Shown: piece after piece, positions 51,154 to 59,531 of the stretch
Layout: each line of letters starts with the position of its first letter
Numbering within the stretch: position 1 is the stretch's first letter
Source: Pantoea alfalfae
GTDB lineage: Bacteria > Pseudomonadota > Gammaproteobacteria > Enterobacterales > Enterobacteriaceae
Length of the DNA stretch: 64,000 nt
Assembly (NCBI RefSeq): GCF_019880205.1
Contig: NZ_CP082292.1
Location: 3,534,001-3,598,000 of the forward strand
Direction of reading: 5' to 3'
Made by a program: the position numbers and the translations under genes
The notes under the pieces: model-generated
What the model saw: the letters and a program-made list of their open reading frames with translations, nothing else
Database searches by the model: none
Told to the model about the DNA's origin: nothing

Positions 51154-52587
51154 ATGAAGCAAGGTTTACAACTCAGGTTCAGCCAACAGCTGGCAATGAC
51201 TCCACAATTGCAGCAGGCGATTCGTCTGCTGCAACTCTCCACGCTTGAACTCCAGCAGGAGTTACAGCTTGCACTGGAAAGTAATCCACTGCTTGAGCAG
51301 ACCGATCTGCATGATGAGATTGACTCCCGGGAATCGTCGGAAGCCGAAGCGCTGGATACACGTGAAGCGCTTGAGCAGAAAGAGATGCCTGATGAGCTGC
51401 CGCTGGATGCCACCTGGGATGAAATCTACACCGCTGGCACCCCTTCCGGCACGGGTACCGATTATCAGGATGATGAGTTACCTGTCTATCAGGGTGAAAC
51501 CACGCAGTCACTGCAGGATTACCTGATGTGGCAGGTCGAATTGACGCCTTTCAGTGATACCGACCGCGCAATCGCGACGTCTATCGTCGATGCTATTGAT
51601 GACACCGGATATCTCACCGTCTCGCTTGAGGAGATCCTCGACAGCATTGGCAACGATGAGCTTGAAGCGGATGAGGTTGAGGCGGTGCTGAAACGTATCC
51701 AGCGTTTTGACCCGATTGGTGTGGGCGCACGCGATTTGCGTGACTGTCTGCTGGTTCAGCTTTCGCAGTATGCACCAGAGATACCGATGCTGGCTGAAGC
51801 GCGCCTGATTGTCAGCGAACATCTCGATCTGCTGGCCAATCACGACTTCCGCAGCCTGATGCGCGTCACGCGCCTCAAAGAAGAGGTGCTGAAAGAGGCG
51901 ATGCTGCTGATTCAGTCACTGGACCCGCGTCCGGGTCAGTCGATCAACACTGGCGAGCCGGAATATGTTATCCCCGACGTGCTGGTACGTAAGGTTGGCA
52001 ACCGCTGGACGGTTGAACTCAATGCCGACAGCCTGCCACGTCTGAAGATTAATCAGCACTACGCGGCAATGGGTGGCGCAACGCGCAATGACAGCGACAC
52101 TCAGTTCATTCGCAGTAATCTGCAGGAAGCGCGCTGGCTGATTAAGAGTCTGGAAAGCCGTAATGACACGCTGCTGAAAGTCACGCGCTGTATCGTTGAG
52201 CAGCAGCAGGCGTTCTTCGAGCAGGGTGAAGAATTTATGCGTCCGATGGTGCTGGCCGATATCGCCCAGGCCGTTGAGATGCATGAATCGACCATTTCCC
52301 GTGTTACCACGCAGAAGTATCTGCACAGCCCGCGTGGCATTTTTGAACTGAAGTACTTTTTCTCCAGCCACGTTAATACGGAAGGTGGCGGCGAAGCCTC
52401 CTCTACCGCGATCCGGGCTCTGGTGAAGAAATTAATTTCGGCGGAAAACCCAGCCAAACCCTTGAGCGACAGTAAACTGACCTCCATGTTATCTGATCAG
52501 GGGATCATGGTGGCACGGCGTACCGTCGCCAAATATCGTGAGTCTTTATCCATCCCGCCATCGAACCAGCGTAAACAACTGGTTTGA
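51154..52587 (+). CDS. rpoN: RNA polymerase sigma-54 factor RpoN
   Basis: Sigma-54 directs transcription of nitrogen, stress and other genes with AAA+ activators. The 477 residues equal E. coli. Region I is Gln/Leu-rich ([20 protein letters not shown]), the acidic region II covers about 60-115, and the core-binding and DNA-binding region III follows with a helix-turn-helix near 365-385 and the RpoN box [10 protein letters not shown] near 454-463. It heads the conserved rpoN-hpf-ptsN-rapZ-npr gene group, which joins nitrogen regulation with the PTS-Ntr system. Confidence 0.97.
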   Translation: MKQGLQLRFSQQLAMTPQLQQAIRLLQLSTLELQQELQLALESNPLLEQTDLHDEIDSRESSEAEALDTREALEQKEMPDELPLDATWDEIYTAGTPSGTGTDYQDDELPVYQGETTQSLQDYLMWQVELTPFSDTDRAIATSIVDAIDDTGYLTVSLEEILDSIGNDELEADEVEAVLKRIQRFDPIGVGARDLRDCLLVQLSQYAPEIPMLAEARLIVSEHLDLLANHDFRSLMRVTRLKEEVLKEAMLLIQSLDPRPGQSINTGEPEYVIPDVLVRKVGNRWTVELNADSLPRLKINQHYAAMGGATRNDSDTQFIRSNLQEARWLIKSLESRNDTLLKVTRCIVEQQQAFFEQGEEFMRPMVLADIAQAVEMHESTISRVTTQKYLHSPRGIFELKYFFSSHVNTEGGGEASSTAIRALVKKLISAENPAKPLSDSKLTSMLSDQGIMVARRTVAKYRESLSIPPSNQRKQLV

Positions 52588-52608
52588 AAGAAATGAGAAG
52601 GAAGACCT

Positions 52609-52896
52609 ATGCAGCTGAACCTGACCGGGCAACATGTTGAAATCACGCCACCTTTGCGTGAATTCGTCAACAGTAAATTTGCCAAACTGGAACACTATTT
52701 TGAACATATCAATCAGGTCTATATTGTCCTGAAGGTTGAGAAAGTCACACAGGTGGCTGACGCAACACTCCACGTGAACGGTGGCGAGCTGCACGCCACG
52801 TCCGAAGCGGAAGATATGTATGCGGCAATTGATGGGCTGATTGATAAACTCGCCCGTCAGCTGACCAAACACAAAGATAAACTGAAAAAACACTAA
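52609..52896 (+). CDS. hpf: Ribosome hibernation promoting factor HPF
   Basis: HPF, the short form of 95 residues, binds the 30S decoding region and helps form inactive 100S ribosomes in stationary phase. It has the beta-alpha fold of the YfiA/HPF family: MQLNLTGQHVEITPPLREFV at the start and a basic C-terminus ARQLTKHKDKLKKH. It follows rpoN by 21 bases, with AGAAGGAAGACC as ribosome-binding site. A terminator-like hairpin separates it from ptsN. Confidence 0.96.
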   Translation: MQLNLTGQHVEITPPLREFVNSKFAKLEHYFEHINQVYIVLKVEKVTQVADATLHVNGGELHATSEAEDMYAAIDGLIDKLARQLTKHKDKLKKH

Positions 52897-52941
52897 CCTT
52901 CACGCTAGCTACGCGCGCATGGCGCGCAGAGCCGACAGTAT

Positions 52942-52965
52942 GGGGCGGATAATCCGCCCCGTTTT
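52942..52965 (+). terminator. Terminator after hpf
   Basis: GGGGCGGAT-A-ATCCGCCCC is followed by GTTTTG. It lies 45 bases past hpf and about 80 before ptsN, so ptsN may be reached by partial read-through. Confidence 0.7.
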
Positions 52966-53046
52966 GTCATCTGAGCAAGCGCCGTTTGTCGCACATATCA
53001 GGGCGCTGGCGGTGAATGGCCTGGTGAACACGCAAGTGAAACGATA

Positions 53047-53526
53047 ATGAACAACGATCTTACACTGGAATTGAGCACAGTGCTTTCGCCAGACTGCACC
53101 CGCAGCGGCGTACACTGCCAGAGCAAAAAACGTGCGCTGGAAATCATCAGCGAACTGGCCGCTAAGCAGCTCAACCTGCCGCACCAGACGCTTTTCGAAG
53201 CGATTCTGACCCGCGAACGTATGGGTAGTACCGGTATTGGTAACGGAATAGCCATTCCTCACGGCAAGCTGGAAGAGGATACACTGCGTGCGGTAGGGGT
53301 ATTTATCAGCCTCGAGCAGCCGATTGCGTTTGATGCCGTCGACAACCAGCCGGTCGATCTGTTGTTTGCATTGCTGGTTCCGGCTGACCAGTGCAAAACA
53401 CACCTGCACACCCTTTCACTGGTGGCAAAACGTCTGGCAGATAAAACGGTTTGTCGTCGTCTGCGTGCTGCGCAGAGTGATGAAGAACTCTATGCCATTA
53501 TTACGGAAGTCCAGACAGAGCAGTAA
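53047..53526 (+). CDS. ptsN: PTS-Ntr EIIA component PtsN
   Basis: PtsN (EIIA-Ntr) is a phosphorylated regulator that controls potassium transport and other functions. The 159 residues form one PTS EIIA type-2 domain. The phosphorylation site is His72 in [34 protein letters not shown] is a family hallmark, shown here as [14 protein letters not shown]. coli PtsN has 163 residues. Its phosphate donor, NPr, is encoded 900 bases downstream. A small hairpin with TTTT at 53537-53557 follows the gene. Confidence 0.96.
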   Translation: MNNDLTLELSTVLSPDCTRSGVHCQSKKRALEIISELAAKQLNLPHQTLFEAILTRERMGSTGIGNGIAIPHGKLEEDTLRAVGVFISLEQPIAFDAVDNQPVDLLFALLVPADQCKTHLHTLSLVAKRLADKTVCRRLRAAQSDEELYAIITEVQTEQ

Positions 53527-53573
53527 CGCGTCTTTACCGGCCCGGTGCCGGTTTTAAAACGGGAGAGAAGGTC

Positions 53574-54428
53574 ATGGTGCTGATGATCGTTAGCGGTCGT
53601 TCAGGCTCGGGGAAGTCAGTGGCGCTCCGTGCGCTGGAAGATATGGGGTTCTACTGCGTTGATAACCTGCCGGTCGTGTTGCTGCCTGAGTTAGCCAACT
53701 CGCTGGCGGAACGCAATATTTCGGCGGCGGTCAGCATCGACGTCCGTAACATGCCTGAATCCCCGGAAATTTTTGAAACCGCGCTGAATAATCTGCCTGA
53801 CACATTTTCACCTCAGTTGCTGTTTCTCGACGCCGATCGCAATACCCTGATTCGTCGTTACAGCGATACGCGCCGTCTGCATCCCCTCTCCAGCAAAAAC
53901 CTGTCACTAGAGAGCGCGATTGATGAAGAGAGCGACCTGCTGGAGCCGCTGCGTTCACGTGCCGACCTGATCATCGACACCTCAGAGATGTCAGTGCATG
54001 AGCTGGCAGAGATGCTGCGTACCCGCCTGCTGGGCAAGCGCGAACGTGAGCTGACTATGGTGTTTGAGTCGTTTGGCTTCAAGCATGGCATTCCGATTGA
54101 CGCTGACTATGTCTTTGACGTGCGCTTTCTGCCCAATCCCCACTGGGATCCTAAGCTGCGCCCGATGACCGGCCTCGATCGTCCGGTCGCGGCATTCCTT
54201 GACCGCCACACTGAAGTGCACAACTTTATCTACCAGACACGCAGCTATCTTGAACTCTGGCTGCCGATGCTGGAGACCAATAACCGTAGCTATCTTACCG
54301 TGGCAATTGGCTGTACTGGTGGCAAACACCGCTCAGTGTATATTGCAGAACAGCTGGCGGATTACTTCCGTTCGCGCGGTAAGAATGTACAGTCACGCCA
54401 TCGCACGCTGGAAAAGCGCAAATCATGA
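53574..54428 (+). CDS. rapZ: RNase adapter protein RapZ
   Basis: RapZ binds the small RNA GlmZ and presents it to RNase E, so it senses glucosamine-6-phosphate and controls glmS. The 284 residues equal E. coli. The N-terminal P-loop GRSGSGKS (near 8-15) and the Walker B-like LLFLDAD come first. The C-terminal RNA-binding half contains [36 protein letters not shown] and the basic end [10 protein letters not shown]. Its stop overlaps npr by four bases. Confidence 0.97.
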   Translation: MVLMIVSGRSGSGKSVALRALEDMGFYCVDNLPVVLLPELANSLAERNISAAVSIDVRNMPESPEIFETALNNLPDTFSPQLLFLDADRNTLIRRYSDTRRLHPLSSKNLSLESAIDEESDLLEPLRSRADLIIDTSEMSVHELAEMLRTRLLGKRERELTMVFESFGFKHGIPIDADYVFDVRFLPNPHWDPKLRPMTGLDRPVAAFLDRHTEVHNFIYQTRSYLELWLPMLETNNRSYLTVAIGCTGGKHRSVYIAEQLADYFRSRGKNVQSRHRTLEKRKS

Positions 54429-54697
54429 CCGTCAGACAAACTGTAGAAATCAAAAATAAGCTAGGCATGCACGCCCGTCCGGCGATGAAGTTGTTTGAGC
54501 TGGTGCAGAGCTTCGATGCCGAAGTATTGCTGCGCAACGAAGCGGGCACAGAAGCCGAAGCCAGCAGCGTGATTGCGCTGCTGATGCTCGACTCGGCTAA
54601 AGGCGGACACATAGAGATTGAAGCCAGCGGCCCGGAGGAGATCCCGGCGCTGGCAGCAGTCATTGAGCTGTTTGAAGCGGGTTTTGATGAAGACTAA
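54425..54697 (+). CDS. npr: Phosphocarrier protein NPr (PtsO)
   Basis: NPr passes phosphate from EI-Ntr (PtsP) to PtsN. The 90-residue HPr-like protein has the phosphorylation site His16 in [16 protein letters not shown] and the segment [16 protein letters not shown]. The length equals E. coli NPr. It starts in an ATGA overlap with rapZ and ends 3 bases before the stop of the convergent mtgA gene. Confidence 0.96.
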   Translation: MTVRQTVEIKNKLGMHARPAMKLFELVQSFDAEVLLRNEAGTEAEASSVIALLMLDSAKGGHIEIEASGPEEIPALAAVIELFEAGFDED

Positions 54698-54700
54698 GGC

Positions 54701-55420
54701 TTAGTCGAGCTTATTACGCTGCAGGAAGCCCTCACCGCCAAGCTGGCGCATCTGACGCATTATCCACTGCTGTCGCTCTCTGACGTAGCCTGAAGGTGCA
54801 GCAGCACGATAACGGATAGGATTAGGCAGAACCGCCGCCAGTAAAGCAGCATCGGCTGCAGTAAGCCGGCTGGCTGGCTTGTGGAAATAACGCTGTGAAG
54901 CTGCCTCAACGCCAAAGATACCCGGCCCGAACTCTGCAATATTAAGATAGACGGTCAGAATACGTCGCTTCGTCCAGACTGTCTCAATCCCTACTGTCAG
55001 CCCCGCTTCCAGACCTTTACGCACCCAGCTGCGGCCATCCCACAGAAACAGATTCTTGGCTGTCTGTTGTGACAATGTGGACGCCCCGCGCATCCGGCTA
55101 TCGCTGTTATCCAGTACAGATTCAATCGCCGCGACATCGAACCCCCAGTGGTCCGGAAACTTTTGATCTTCGGAGGCGATAACGGCCAGCCCCATCCACG
55201 GCGAAATCTCATCATGTCCGACCCAGTCAGAATGGGCGACATAACTAAAGTCACCATGTAACCAGGCACTAATTTGGCGTTCAGCCATCACCGCTGAAAA
55301 CGGTACCGGTAAGAACGAAAAGAGTAATATTCCCGCCAGCCATACGCCCAGCCACACCAGCAGGATACGACCAATAATACGTCTGATACGCTGTCCGACG
55401 CTTCCTTTATGCTTGTTCAT
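54701..55420 (-). CDS. mtgA: Monofunctional peptidoglycan glycosyltransferase MtgA
   Basis: MtgA polymerises lipid II into glycan strands without transpeptidase activity. The start at 55420 ([20 protein letters not shown]) gives 239 residues. One N-terminal membrane segment (about 19-42) is followed by the GT51 domain with [14 protein letters not shown] (catalytic Glu), [15 protein letters not shown] and [20 protein letters not shown]. It converges on npr. In E. coli elbB lies upstream; here a gap without a gene follows. Confidence 0.95.
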   Translation of the reverse strand: MNKHKGSVGQRIRRIIGRILLVWLGVWLAGILLFSFLPVPFSAVMAERQISAWLHGDFSYVAHSDWVGHDEISPWMGLAVIASEDQKFPDHWGFDVAAIESVLDNSDSRMRGASTLSQQTAKNLFLWDGRSWVRKGLEAGLTVGIETVWTKRRILTVYLNIAEFGPGIFGVEAASQRYFHKPASRLTAADAALLAAVLPNPIRYRAAAPSGYVRERQQWIMRQMRQLGGEGFLQRNKLD

Positions 55421-56177
55421 GCAATCTTCCCACACTTGTTTCAGACGTTAATCAATCACTCATGTAATCACTGCCAGAAAAGCAGCTTTTCCACAAATAT
55501 CGCTGAAAACCTCACAACGGTTTCCAGACTTTATTCAATCATTTTGCATCAAAATGCTGCAACAGTTCGAAATAGTTCAAGGACTTCCAGAAAAAAGGAA
55601 TCGGTTCCATTCATGGCTACTGCTTAGCATCTTTCCAGATAAACACTTAATAATGGATAATAAGCACCGGTTCAAATCATTCATTATGCTTAACTGTTAT
55701 TATTTTATGAATGATGAGCCGCCCAAAGCTTAAACAGAATCATGCTTATAACGTATAAATAAACAGCGCTTAACAGCATCACTCAACGTTGCTATGGCCC
55801 TGGTTACTTTCAGCAAGCACAATGATGTCAGCGCAATGAAAGGGCAAAGTTTTAGATTCTTTTTTATCATTCCAAATCGTTTTGGATAATTCGTGTCATT
55901 TCAGGGCGGTCACTTGCAATATCAGCGCGTTAGCCTGCCTCAGGAGGCAGATGTTAATGCCAGCTTAATTTACTGCGGCTCAGCCTTTGCTTTGGAGCTG
56001 AGCCGCGTCAAAACCACACAAAAAACCACAAATTTGATTAAAATATAAGCAACACAGCAGAGAAAATGATTCCTTGCTTGACTGTGTTGCCAAATTAATG
56101 TTTTCTGTATTTAAACGCTGCTCAATATCACAAATTTTAATGAATCTTGTCGCATGAGAAGATGAATTTGCTAAGGT
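55421..56177. other. AT-rich intergenic gap where E. coli has elbB
   Basis: About 750 bases between mtgA and arcZ hold no convincing gene. The only frame over 60 codons (55980-56195, minus) has no family resemblance and would run through the arcZ start. The mtgA promoter must lie at the left end. A 7-bp hairpin (CTGCCTC-AG-GAGGCAG, 55935-55950) and a 10-bp inverted repeat (55975-56006) are the only clear structures. I see no remnant of elbB. Confidence 0.6.
55975..56006. repeat. Perfect 10-bp inverted repeat in the mtgA-arcZ gap
   Basis: GCGGCTCAGC (55975-55984) and GCTGAGCCGC (55997-56006) flank a 12-base loop. There is no U-tract on either side. It could be part of an unannotated RNA or a relic terminator; function is unknown. 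Confidence 0.45.
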
Positions 56178-56299
56178 GATGTCAGTGTTAACCAATACCC
56201 TGCGGCTGCATTAATTATTCAAATCACAGCGGCCGCAATGCTTTCCCTGGTGTTGGCGCAGTATTCGCGCACCCCGGCCTCGGCTGGGGTCATTTTTTT
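56178..56299 (+). ncRNA. arcZ: Hfq-dependent small RNA ArcZ
   Basis: The 3' part from 56242 reads TTTCCCTGGTGTTGGCGCAG, then TATTCGCGC and a terminator stem CCCCGG/CTGGGG, ending in seven T residues at 56293-56299. This is nearly identical to the processed 56-base form of E. coli ArcZ (recalled from memory), which activates rpoS and represses several mRNAs. The 5' end is set by the E. coli length (121 bases) and is approximate; the upstream half is poorly conserved. ArcZ is encoded opposite arcB, with its U-tract inside the last arcB codons, and in E. coli it is repressed by ArcA and feeds back on arcB mRNA. Confidence 0.85.
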
Positions 56300-58641
56300 C
56301 CGGGATATGACTGACCCTGCTCTGCCACCCAGTCGCGCAATACCTGCACATCGTGTCGCCACTCATGCTTCAGATCGTCAATCCATTCAACAACGTTGTC
56401 CCACCACGCCGGTAATTCAGGACTCTGAATCTGTTTCGCCAGCATCTGCAAACGCTGCAGCCCGACCGAACCCGCCGCCCCTTTAATCTTGTGCCCCTCT
56501 TCAGCAATGCCTTTCTGATCGCGCGCCATCAGATTCGATTCCAGCACAGCAAGATAGTCCGGCATCATCTTTTCAAACATCGTCAGGCTTTGGGTAATCA
56601 GGCCCGGACCAACCAGCTCGATATACTGTTCGAGCATCGCCACATCCAGCAGCATCCGGGTTTTGTCGTCGCTGGCATCTGCGGTTTCCTCTTCCGAATC
56701 TGCCTGATAATCCCAGTATTTTTTGATCATTGCGGTCAGGGCCGGCACTGCCAGCGGTTTGCTCAGAACATCATCCATTCCCGCATCGAAATACTCTTTT
56801 TTGTCTTTAAGCACGTTGGCGGTCAGCGCAACCAGCGGTGGCAGATGCGTTCCCTGATACTGCTGGCGAATCGCACGCGAGACATCCAGTCCGGTCATAT
56901 CGGGCAGTTGAATATCCAGCAGCACCAGATCAAACTCCAGTGGGTCGAACATCGCCAGCGCTTCGCTACCGGTCATGGCGACTTCGACGCTGCAACCCAG
57001 CTTCTCAAGCACCGAGCGCGCCACAATCACATTCAGCTCAATATCTTCCACCAGCAGCACGTGCAGCGCCGGGAGTGGCAGGCTGTCGTCCAGGCCTTCA
57101 TCTTCCACCTCTTCAGCAATGCGTGGCGCTTTGATCTCAACCGTGAAGCATGATCCCTGTCCTGGTGCGCTGTGTACGCGGATGTCACCGCCCATCGCCT
57201 GCGCCAGACGACGTGAAACCGCCAGCCCGATACCGGTGCCGGTCGCCGGTTTACCGCCATGCTGATCTTTGACCTGATAGTACATCGCAAAGATCTTATC
57301 CTGCTCCTCCTGACGAATACCCATACCGGAGTCCTGCACCTCAAAGCGCAGCGTTTCGTCCTGCTCATAGACTACCCGCACCACGATTTCGCCCTGCTGA
57401 GTGAACTTCACGGCGTTACCAATCAGGTTCCACAGAATCTGACGCAGACGCGTTCCGTCCGTCGAAATCATATGCGGCAGCGGCAGTTGCGGCGCAAGCA
57501 CAAACTTCAGCCCTTTTGGCTGGGCCAGCAGGCCGGAAAGATTTTCCAGATCGGCGAGGAAACCGGTAAAGTCGAGGGGCTGATTATCCAGCTGCACTTT
57601 GCGGCGCTCGATTTTGTCCACCTCAATCACATCATTAAAGATGTTGCCCAGCGTGATGGCAGAGACGTGGATGGTCTTCAGATATTTCAGCTGTTCCTGG
57701 TTAAGGTCGGTATCCAGCAGAATGCGACTCAGGCCGACAATGCCATTAAGCGGCGTACGAAGCTCGTGGCTGATCGTAGAGATAAAGGTGGTCTTCTCCC
57801 GGCTGGCGTTCTCTAGCGCGTCCTGATAGCGCTTACGCTCCGTTATATCGCGACCAAAACCCATCAGTCCGCTGCGCTTACCGACGCGGTCGTAATAAGG
57901 CACTTTACGGATCTCGAAACAGGCTTTGCGCCCGTCGGGATATTGCAGCCACTGTTCATAGGTCAGCGAGACGTTATGACGGAACACTTTCTCGTCCGTT
58001 TCCAGCACCTTCGTTGCCGCTTCATCGTCGTAGATATCGCGTGGCGTCAGGCCAATCAGCTGTTTTTCGCTTTTACCGGTCAGCAGTTCCATCGCGCGAT
58101 TACAGCCGGAGAACTGCTTATCAATGTTGCGATAGAAAACCAGGTCAGGCGAAGCATCCAGGAAGGAGCGCAGGAAGGAGGATTGCTGCTCCAGTTCAAT
58201 CTGTGCCTGCTCGCGACGCGTCACCTCTTCACGCAACTTGTCCATCACCTGTTCGCGAGCCAGCTCCGCCTTCTTACGATCGCTGATCTCCTGATTCAGC
58301 TGCGTGATGGTCTCTTTCATCTGCTGGTTCAGTTCCAGGTCGCGGGTTCGCATCTCTTCCAGCTTATCCACCAGCCGTGCCAGCCGTTGACGCGACTCCT
58401 CCAGCTGATCGACCACCACCGACAGAAAATAGACCGCCCAGGGCGTTATCAGCAACCCGAAGAAGACCGAACGCACCACGTCAATGCTCTCGACATGACC
58501 CCGCAGTACCATCGTAACCGCCATCTGGACAATCATCGCCAGCACCACCAGCGCAGATGCCAGCAGCAGCGAGAACCTCACCAGTCCAAGCTTGACCATT
58601 AAATCAACGTAGTACTGCGCCAACAGACGAATTTGTTTCAT
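56290..58641 (-). CDS. arcB: Aerobic respiration control sensor kinase ArcB
   Basis: ArcB is the tripartite redox sensor that phosphorylates ArcA under low oxygen. The start at 58641 (MKQIRLLAQYYVDLMVKLG) gives 783 residues (778 in E. coli). Two membrane segments (about 22-45 and 57-77) are followed by a coiled coil, a PAS domain (about 155-265), the kinase domain with His292 (STISHELRTPLNG), a receiver with Asp576 (LVLLDIQLPDMTG) and an HPt domain with His717 (EEGHKIKGAAGS). The redox-active Cys180 and Cys241 of E. coli are both conserved. Its 3' end overlaps the arcZ terminator. Confidence 0.97.
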   Translation of the reverse strand: MKQIRLLAQYYVDLMVKLGLVRFSLLLASALVVLAMIVQMAVTMVLRGHVESIDVVRSVFFGLLITPWAVYFLSVVVDQLEESRQRLARLVDKLEEMRTRDLELNQQMKETITQLNQEISDRKKAELAREQVMDKLREEVTRREQAQIELEQQSSFLRSFLDASPDLVFYRNIDKQFSGCNRAMELLTGKSEKQLIGLTPRDIYDDEAATKVLETDEKVFRHNVSLTYEQWLQYPDGRKACFEIRKVPYYDRVGKRSGLMGFGRDITERKRYQDALENASREKTTFISTISHELRTPLNGIVGLSRILLDTDLNQEQLKYLKTIHVSAITLGNIFNDVIEVDKIERRKVQLDNQPLDFTGFLADLENLSGLLAQPKGLKFVLAPQLPLPHMISTDGTRLRQILWNLIGNAVKFTQQGEIVVRVVYEQDETLRFEVQDSGMGIRQEEQDKIFAMYYQVKDQHGGKPATGTGIGLAVSRRLAQAMGGDIRVHSAPGQGSCFTVEIKAPRIAEEVEDEGLDDSLPLPALHVLLVEDIELNVIVARSVLEKLGCSVEVAMTGSEALAMFDPLEFDLVLLDIQLPDMTGLDVSRAIRQQYQGTHLPPLVALTANVLKDKKEYFDAGMDDVLSKPLAVPALTAMIKKYWDYQADSEEETADASDDKTRMLLDVAMLEQYIELVGPGLITQSLTMFEKMMPDYLAVLESNLMARDQKGIAEEGHKIKGAAGSVGLQRLQMLAKQIQSPELPAWWDNVVEWIDDLKHEWRHDVQVLRDWVAEQGQSYPGKK

Positions 58642-59531
58642 AACAACTCCCTGGAAGAGAAACAGCCTCATAATAGCGCAGTTAGCCTGCTGACGTCCCG
58701 GCACGTCGCGTGAAGATACGGGATCAAATGCGCTTTTATGGTGCATTCGCATAGCCGATCGGCGACGTTAAGGACAAAGGGCTTAAAACCCTTGACTGAT
58801 TGTGCCAAATGAATAATCTATAATGCCGCCAGCGACTCAGTGATTTCTCTGCATGGCCTGTTTTCAATATCCTGGCAACGTCCCGTTGCGCAGGCACACC
58901 TTGTTTACATGCATACTCATTCAACTTAAATGCTATTTTAAGCACGCCCGTGTTGATTAATTTTTCTTATAACTAACCACTGTTTGATTCAAATAGCCGG
59001 ACATAAGAAAAACAGATACATGCTATGCATCAACGGTTCTGAACAGCATTTAATGCTGTCTAACACCCTGTCACCAGCATGGTGCAGAGATCTGACGCCT
59101 GCACTACAGTGAGTCAGTTCACATTTATGGGCCGATCGCCAGGCTACAGAGTGATACATTTTAAACCTTAAAAACCCATTAATTCATAAACTTAATCACA
59201 TAAAACACCTATTTACCTTGTCTGACCGCCCTATTTGACCTGATTACGCTTTCCCGATAAGTTGGAAATCCGCTGAAAGCTTTCCAGACGGGCCATTGTC
59301 TCGGCATATCTATGCAACAAGAAGACTCCCGCGCGGTTTAAGTCATCTCCTTTAAGAGACCGGAAATCAGAGAGCAGCTCAATTAAGGACGTTTTATCGA
59401 TGTCTGGAGAGAAATGCTCAGGGCTATGACGCGCGCTCGACAGAGCATGGCGATGAAAATGATGTTGCGCCCCGTTGCGCTCAGACCCTGAAACAGTGCA
59501 AGTAATGTCAAAGCAGTTAAGGAGACCCTCA
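58642..59531. other. Intergenic region between arcB and gltB, where E. coli has yhcC
   Basis: About 890 bases contain no gene that I recognise. A perfect TATAAT hexamer at 58819-58824 with a GC-rich sequence after it suggests a plus-strand promoter, though TTGACT upstream is 21 bases away, too far for a standard -35. A perfect 7-bp repeat (ACAGCAT-TTA-ATGCTGT) lies at 59043-59059. A minus-strand frame at 59231-59539 (GTG start, 102 codons) looks somewhat protein-like, ending near ARLESFQRISNLSGKR, but overlaps the gltB start and has no visible ribosome-binding site. The region presumably carries the arcB and gltB promoters. Confidence 0.5.

Noticed and set aside
55980..56195. A 71-codon minus-strand frame in the mtgA-arcZ gap
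   Set aside because: Unusual composition, no Shine-Dalgarno sequence, no motif, and it would read through the probable arcZ start.
58781..58824. A complete sigma-70 promoter made of TTGACT and TATAAT near 58.8 kb
   Set aside because: The two hexamers are about 21 bases apart, too far for a standard promoter. Only the -10-like hexamer was kept as a hint.
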